The notes below the pieces were generated by a model that was given only the letters and a program-made list of their open reading frames with translations, made no database searches and was not told where the DNA came from. From positions 62,001-126,000 of the forward strand of contig NZ_CP045928.1 of the NCBI RefSeq assembly GCF_009664855.1: a DNA stretch of 64,000 nt, given 5' to 3'. A program made the position numbers and the translations under genes. How positions within the stretch are numbered: position 1 is the stretch's first letter; each line of letters opens with the position of its first letter. Source of the stretch: Flavobacterium sp. SLB02. GTDB taxonomy: Bacteria > Bacteroidota > Bacteroidia > Flavobacteriales > Flavobacteriaceae. Below are positions 60,492-64,000 of the stretch, one piece after another.

Positions 60492-61778
60492 TTATTTCTT
60501 TAATTTCAAATTATACTTTTTCACAATATCCAAAGTCGATTTATCCGAAGAAAAAACAGAATTCAATCCTTGTGGTTCTTGTGGCGGATCTGTTGTTAAT
60601 GGATCTCCGGGATTCCATTTTCCGTCTTGGGTAACCGGTTTGCCTTCGCCACCAAATCCCCAGAAATTTGCCGCCTGCAACGGACCGTTATTTTTCACAC
60701 TCTCGGCAACTCTGCTAAAAATATAATTATAAAAAATATCCCTGTTTGTTGTCGATGTCGTCGCCAATAAACTTTCGTTTTCCCTTCCTAAACCAAATTC
60801 TTCGATAATAATTGGGCGCTTTAGATTATTGGCCACTTTTATATGTTCATCAATATATTTTCCGGCATTATCAAGCGTTGTTGTCATCGTTTTTTTTGCA
60901 TCATCAGCCTTAAACCAATTCCAGTTTTTGGGCCAGATGTGCATGGTCAAATAATCAATGTTCAAATTTTGGTGTGTTCTTTCAAAGATTTCCATGCTGT
61001 CGTTTGAGCTGTTTTTTCCTTCAGAACCCGTCGAAACCAAATGATTTTTATCTAAACTATCAATCAAATTTACAATAGTATTCAGCCATGATGTAAATTT
61101 GGCTTCATTTTCTACCGTAAAAAGTCTTGGCTCGTTGCCCACTTGCCACGCCATAATGGTGTTATCCTCGGTATATTTCTTTTTGGAATATTTGTTGGTT
61201 CTTCCTATAATAAACTTGACATGATTTTCTAAAGCTTTCATACAAGGCTCACAGCTATAAAATTGTTGAGTATATGCCATAAATTGCGGCCATGTATTTG
61301 GGGCAATATTTGGTACCGGAATCGCACCTTTGCCATTCCATTCGAGATATTGTGACATTCCGCCCGACCATTCCCAGTTGTTTGTCAAATACAAAACCGC
61401 ATACATTTTGCGTTTGCTCATTTCGCTGATCAAAAAATCCAATCCGTCAAGCAAATCATCATCGTATTTTCCCTGTTCGTATTGCAAAGCCGGGCGAACG
61501 GTAAAATCGTATTTCCCACCATCGGCACCAACAAGAATTCTAAGATTGTCAATTCCGTTTTTCTGCATCAAATCCAGTTCGCGAAGCAATCTTTTTCTGT
61601 CGCCCACTTTTTTCGAAGCCAGTAAACTTCCGTACCAATAATTCGTTCCAATGTAAGCGTACGCTTTATCGCCTTTATAAAATTGCGTTCCCTTGACCAT
61701 AATTCTTTCCTGCGCCTGACAAGCAATTACAGAAAACATTAAACCGAATACAAGAGTTTTTAGAAATTTATTTTTCAT
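60492..61778 (-). CDS. GH5-family endo-beta-mannanase-like protein
   Basis: A 428-residue exported glycoside hydrolase. The signal (residues 1-20, VIAC then QAQ) looks like a lipobox, so surface or periplasmic anchoring is likely. The GH5 barrel starts with AYIGTNYWYGSLLASKK, a mannanase (subfamily 7) style N-terminus. The acid/base Glu216 is in AWQVGNEPRLF and the nucleophile Glu327 in IIIEEFGLGREN. The subfamily and substrate are inferred from wording and from the GH26 and epimerase genes directly upstream. Structured element B lies just before its start codon. Confidence 0.88.
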   Translation of the reverse strand: MKNKFLKTLVFGLMFSVIACQAQERIMVKGTQFYKGDKAYAYIGTNYWYGSLLASKKVGDRKRLLRELDLMQKNGIDNLRILVGADGGKYDFTVRPALQYEQGKYDDDLLDGLDFLISEMSKRKMYAVLYLTNNWEWSGGMSQYLEWNGKGAIPVPNIAPNTWPQFMAYTQQFYSCEPCMKALENHVKFIIGRTNKYSKKKYTEDNTIMAWQVGNEPRLFTVENEAKFTSWLNTIVNLIDSLDKNHLVSTGSEGKNSSNDSMEIFERTHQNLNIDYLTMHIWPKNWNWFKADDAKKTMTTTLDNAGKYIDEHIKVANNLKRPIIIEEFGLGRENESLLATTSTTNRDIFYNYIFSRVAESVKNNGPLQAANFWGFGGEGKPVTQDGKWNPGDPLTTDPPQEPQGLNSVFSSDKSTLDIVKKYNLKLKK

Positions 61779-61792
61779 TAGTTATTTTTTTA

Positions 61793-61906
61793 GGAGCTAT
61801 TTACTTCGTCAGTCGCTATTGCTCGTGTCCTGCTATCCGTTTCAATCTTTTATTTTTTTTAAAGAAAAAAAATAAAAGGATTTCCACTTCTATCAGGGCT
61901 AGGGCT
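61793..61906 (-). ncRNA. Structured leader element, copy B
   Basis: On the minus strand: CCCTAGCCCTGATAGAAG, GTGGAAATCCTTTTATTTT, a hairpin loop, AATAAAAGATTGAAACGG and ATAGCAGGA, then a 30-base extension and AAATAGCTCC. The closing arms are CCTG (complement of 61895-61898) and CAGG (complement of 61830-61833). It ends 14 bases before the GH5 ATG on the same strand, a leader or intercistronic position. Confidence 0.5.
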
Positions 61907-61919
61907 TTAGGTTTTTTAA

Positions 61920-62014
61920 GTCATTGCGAGGAACGAAGCAATCTGATGTAGCAGATCTTTTTAATTTGTAAACTTGATTATTGTTAATGTGATTGCTTCG
62001 TTCCTCGCAATGAC
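61920..62014. repeat. Perfect 24-base inverted repeat element
   Basis: GTCATTGCGAGGAACGAAGC-AATC (61920-61943) and its exact complement (61991-62014) flank an AT-rich spacer. It sits between GH26 and GH5 in the operon and could attenuate or stabilise the mRNA. Confidence 0.8.
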
Positions 62015-62024
62015 ATATTTTGTG

Positions 62025-63260
62025 TTACTTCGGCAATTCATACATCTTCGGCAAAGAATTCACCAATGCCGATTTTGGCTTGGCAGCAAATGTCTTGAAA
62101 TCTGCTGCATTAGAAACAGCCCCACTTGGTACAAAATAAGCATCTTTAGTATTATTCCAAAACATGACATAACTAACTTCAATATCATTAGATGTCAATG
62201 CACTGTATAAGTAAGTCGAAAACCAATCTGTTATTGGTGTCTTTGTACTTGTAACCTGATAACCGGTTTCTGTTAACGCTGCAATTTTTACTTTGGTTTT
62301 AGCCAAATCAGCAATTATCTTTAGTTTAGAATTGGCTTTGGCAGCGCCAGATTGGCCTTGATTATCAAAATCACCATAATTATCCATTCCTAAAACATCT
62401 ACATATTTATCACCGGGATATCTGCTTAAATAATTGATTTCTGTAGTATACGAGTTGTCAGGTGAAAAGGCATAAAGAATATTATGAACGCCTTTGGTAT
62501 TTTTTAGGTAATCAACTGTAAACTGATAAGCCATTTTATATTCCTGGGCAATGGCAAAATTAGCGCCCCACCAAAACCAGCTTCCGTCAAATTCATGAAA
62601 AGGCCTGAAGATTATCGGAATCAATTCACCATTCGAACCTTTTAAATTCAAAAGGACGCTGGCAATTTTGTCTAATTTTTTCTTGTACCATTCGTGATTG
62701 GTTCCACCAGGCAAAATACTTTGGAAAGCCGTTGCTTTTTGGTCTGCCGTCATATCGGCTGCATAAAAAGAATCCTCTTTATTAGGTTCTCTCAAATGCC
62801 AGCAAAAGGTATTGATTATTCCTTTCGCGTAAGCGGATTTTGTAGCGCTTACAAGTTTTTCTTCTTGTTGGTAAAACCAGTTATCTGCCTGATTGTTATT
62901 GTTTTTATCGGTAATAAACATGAAGTCAGAACCTAAAATAGCAGGATCAGAACCTGTATTTTTTTTGATGTCAGAGTCACCGCCATTATCCTGATAAAAA
63001 CTATTAAAAGCATCTTGCTGACCAATGGCAACTTTAGTTTTGGCAAGCTTTTTTAAATTATAAAATAAAGCTACAGTTTCTTTGGTGGCATTTGCATCGA
63101 CCATAAAGCTTGTCACATTTTGTGTTGTCAACAGATCGCTTGGGTTTAAAACCGGCGGTTCAATGATGATTTCAGGACCTGATTCATCGTTTGAAGAACA
63201 GCTCGAAACGGCTAAAATTGATAGACTTAAAAATGCTATTTTCAGAAATGTAGTTTTCAT
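62025..63260 (-). CDS. GH26 endo-beta-mannanase, lipoprotein
   Basis: A 411-residue lipoprotein (VSSC lipobox, Cys21, then SSNDES) with one GH26 barrel. The acid/base Glu223 is in IIFRPFHEFDGSWFWWG and the nucleophile Glu331 in IAALTETGYQV. INTFCWHLREPN and GMDNYGDF are other family blocks. It cuts beta-1,4-mannan, releasing mannobiose or short oligosaccharides. It begins four bases after the epimerase stop, so the two are translationally coupled. This pairing is the known mannan route of Bacteroidota: GH26, mannobiose 2-epimerase, then a phosphorylase that is not visible here. Confidence 0.93.
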   Translation of the reverse strand: MKTTFLKIAFLSLSILAVSSCSSNDESGPEIIIEPPVLNPSDLLTTQNVTSFMVDANATKETVALFYNLKKLAKTKVAIGQQDAFNSFYQDNGGDSDIKKNTGSDPAILGSDFMFITDKNNNNQADNWFYQQEEKLVSATKSAYAKGIINTFCWHLREPNKEDSFYAADMTADQKATAFQSILPGGTNHEWYKKKLDKIASVLLNLKGSNGELIPIIFRPFHEFDGSWFWWGANFAIAQEYKMAYQFTVDYLKNTKGVHNILYAFSPDNSYTTEINYLSRYPGDKYVDVLGMDNYGDFDNQGQSGAAKANSKLKIIADLAKTKVKIAALTETGYQVTSTKTPITDWFSTYLYSALTSNDIEVSYVMFWNNTKDAYFVPSGAVSNAADFKTFAAKPKSALVNSLPKMYELPK

Positions 63261-63264
63261 TTTT

Positions 63265-64000
63265 TTAAGTTTTAATTCGGTTAATGAGCTCTAAACAAGC
63301 CCGGCTATTATGATACGGACATTTCCAGAATCCAGCCTTGTCTTTTTCGATCAAAGAATAATCACGATTAATTCCCCAAAACCATTCTCCGTTTTCTTTG
63401 TCTAAAATGTACTTTTTTATAAACTTCCAGTTTTTATAAACGATGTTTAAATACGTTTCATCACCGGTTAATTGATAAGCGTTATAAAAACCAATTAAAG
63501 CTTCTGCCTGAACCCACCAATGTTTTTCGGCTACTAATTCGTTGTTTTCAGGATCAAATTCATACCATAAAGCTCCATCAGTATCTAAACCTTCTTTGGT
63601 AACTTCTGCCATCTGAATGGCATGTTTGGTGTAATTAGCAATCAAGGTTTCATCTTCAGAAATTTCGGCACATTGCAATAAAAGCCAAGCCGCTTCGATA
63701 TCATGACCGTAGGAGATAACGTCTGGTTTTTCGATCCAGTTTTCATCAAAAAATAATCGTAAATGACCGGTTTGGGTATTGATGAAATGTGCCTCGATTG
63801 TTTCTAATAATTCAATAACATCGCTTTGCAGTTTTTTGTCTTTCCAAACCTTAAATAAATTGGCATACGCTTCGACAATGTGCAAATGCGTATTCATGGT
63901 TTTTTTTTCGTTGGCATCTTTATCGCTCAAGCGCAAATCTTCTATGGGTTGCCAATCGCGGGTTAAAGCTTCAAAATAACCTTTCTGTTCAGGATCGTAA
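63265..64000 (-). CDS. AGE-family 2-epimerase (cello-/mannobiose epimerase), partial
   Basis: The gene runs off the right edge, and 245 residues of the C-terminal part are in the window. Upstream of the first visible Met the frame stays open to the border (YDPEQKGYFEALTRDW). Active-site motifs: NTHLHIVEAYANLFKVW with the catalytic-type His, HWWVQAEALIGFYNAY, and KCPYHNSRACLELINRI with the C-terminal His. NTHLH and PYHNSRA are seen in cellobiose/mannobiose 2-epimerases, not in N-acylglucosamine epimerases. With GH26 behind it, mannobiose to mannosyl-glucose is the likely reaction. Confidence 0.9.
   Translation of the reverse strand, partial: YDPEQKGYFEALTRDWQPIEDLRLSDKDANEKKTMNTHLHIVEAYANLFKVWKDKKLQSDVIELLETIEAHFINTQTGHLRLFFDENWIEKPDVISYGHDIEAAWLLLQCAEISEDETLIANYTKHAIQMAEVTKEGLDTDGALWYEFDPENNELVAEKHWWVQAEALIGFYNAYQLTGDETYLNIVYKNWKFIKKYILDKENGEWFWGINRDYSLIEKDKAGFWKCPYHNSRACLELINRIKT

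Noticed and set aside
1..64000. tRNA, rRNA, insertion sequences with transposase, prophage or integrase genes
   Set aside because: I looked through the intergenic regions and frames and saw no cloverleaf-like segment, rRNA motif, transposase or integrase.

Overview
The window looks like chromosomal DNA of a Flavobacterium or close relative (Bacteroidota). It is AT-rich. Genes lack purine-rich Shine-Dalgarno sequences, and many starts sit 20-30 bases after a flavobacterial -7 element (TAnnTTTG). Lipoboxes end in SC followed by charged residues. There is a giant protein with a type IX secretion (T9SS) type B tail, a bacillithiol BshC, the rpmB-rpmG-DUF4295-ftsY order usual in Bacteroidota, and many palindromic intergenic repeats. 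This assignment is inference; no rRNA or tRNA gene was seen.

Layout. 0.2-12.7 kb is mostly minus-strand housekeeping: SecA, a DUF2795 protein, cobalamin adenosyltransferase, a LolD/MacB-type ATPase, a methyltransferase, a GNAT enzyme, a glycine-zipper stress protein, an FKBP lipoprotein and an ABC-F protein, with a plus-strand lipoprotein and an unusual zinc-finger SDR between them. 13-20.6 kb holds exopolysaccharide functions (undecaprenyl-phosphate sugar transferase, CpsB-type phosphatase, a family 2 glycosyltransferase), a HGSNAT-like membrane acyltransferase and a decayed outer-membrane beta-barrel gene. 20.7-27.7 kb is a plus-strand core run (E2 acyltransferase, exonuclease, FAH hydrolase, HPt, CinA, L28, L33, DUF4295, FtsY). 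27.7-30.5 kb is accessory: an archaemetzincin-like lipoprotein, a broken lipoprotein gene and a structured leader element before a small lipoprotein. 30.6-38.3 kb holds Ndk, a second HGSNAT-like protein, BshC, an MFS permease and an SdpR/SdpI/hydrolase group. 38.3-45.5 kb is one 2409-residue T9SS substrate with 18 plus 5 tandem repeats. 45.6-53.7 kb holds a cobalamin radical SAM protein, an MBL hydrolase, a two-component pair and envelope genes (DUF1573, L,D-transpeptidase, NlpC/P60). 54-64 kb is a glycan-degradation locus: CE2-like esterase, sialate-O-acetylesterase-like protein, GH3, aldo/keto reductase, then on the minus strand GH5, GH26 and an AGE-family 2-epimerase cut by the window edge.

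The right-hand genes fit breakdown of acetylated beta-mannan or glucomannan: esterases remove acetyl groups, GH26 and GH5 cut the backbone, GH3 trims glucosides and the epimerase converts mannobiose. No SusC/SusD pair lies in the window.

The most unusual signal is a dispersed family of structured intergenic elements. Five copies (about 24.1, 26.4, 29.1, 56.7 and 61.8 kb) share two half-motifs around a variable hairpin. The helix closing the core changes in a compensatory way between copies. One copy is in the probable leader of a lipoprotein mRNA and one ends next to the GH5 start codon. A second repeat family has entered the reading frame of the radical SAM gene and is translated.
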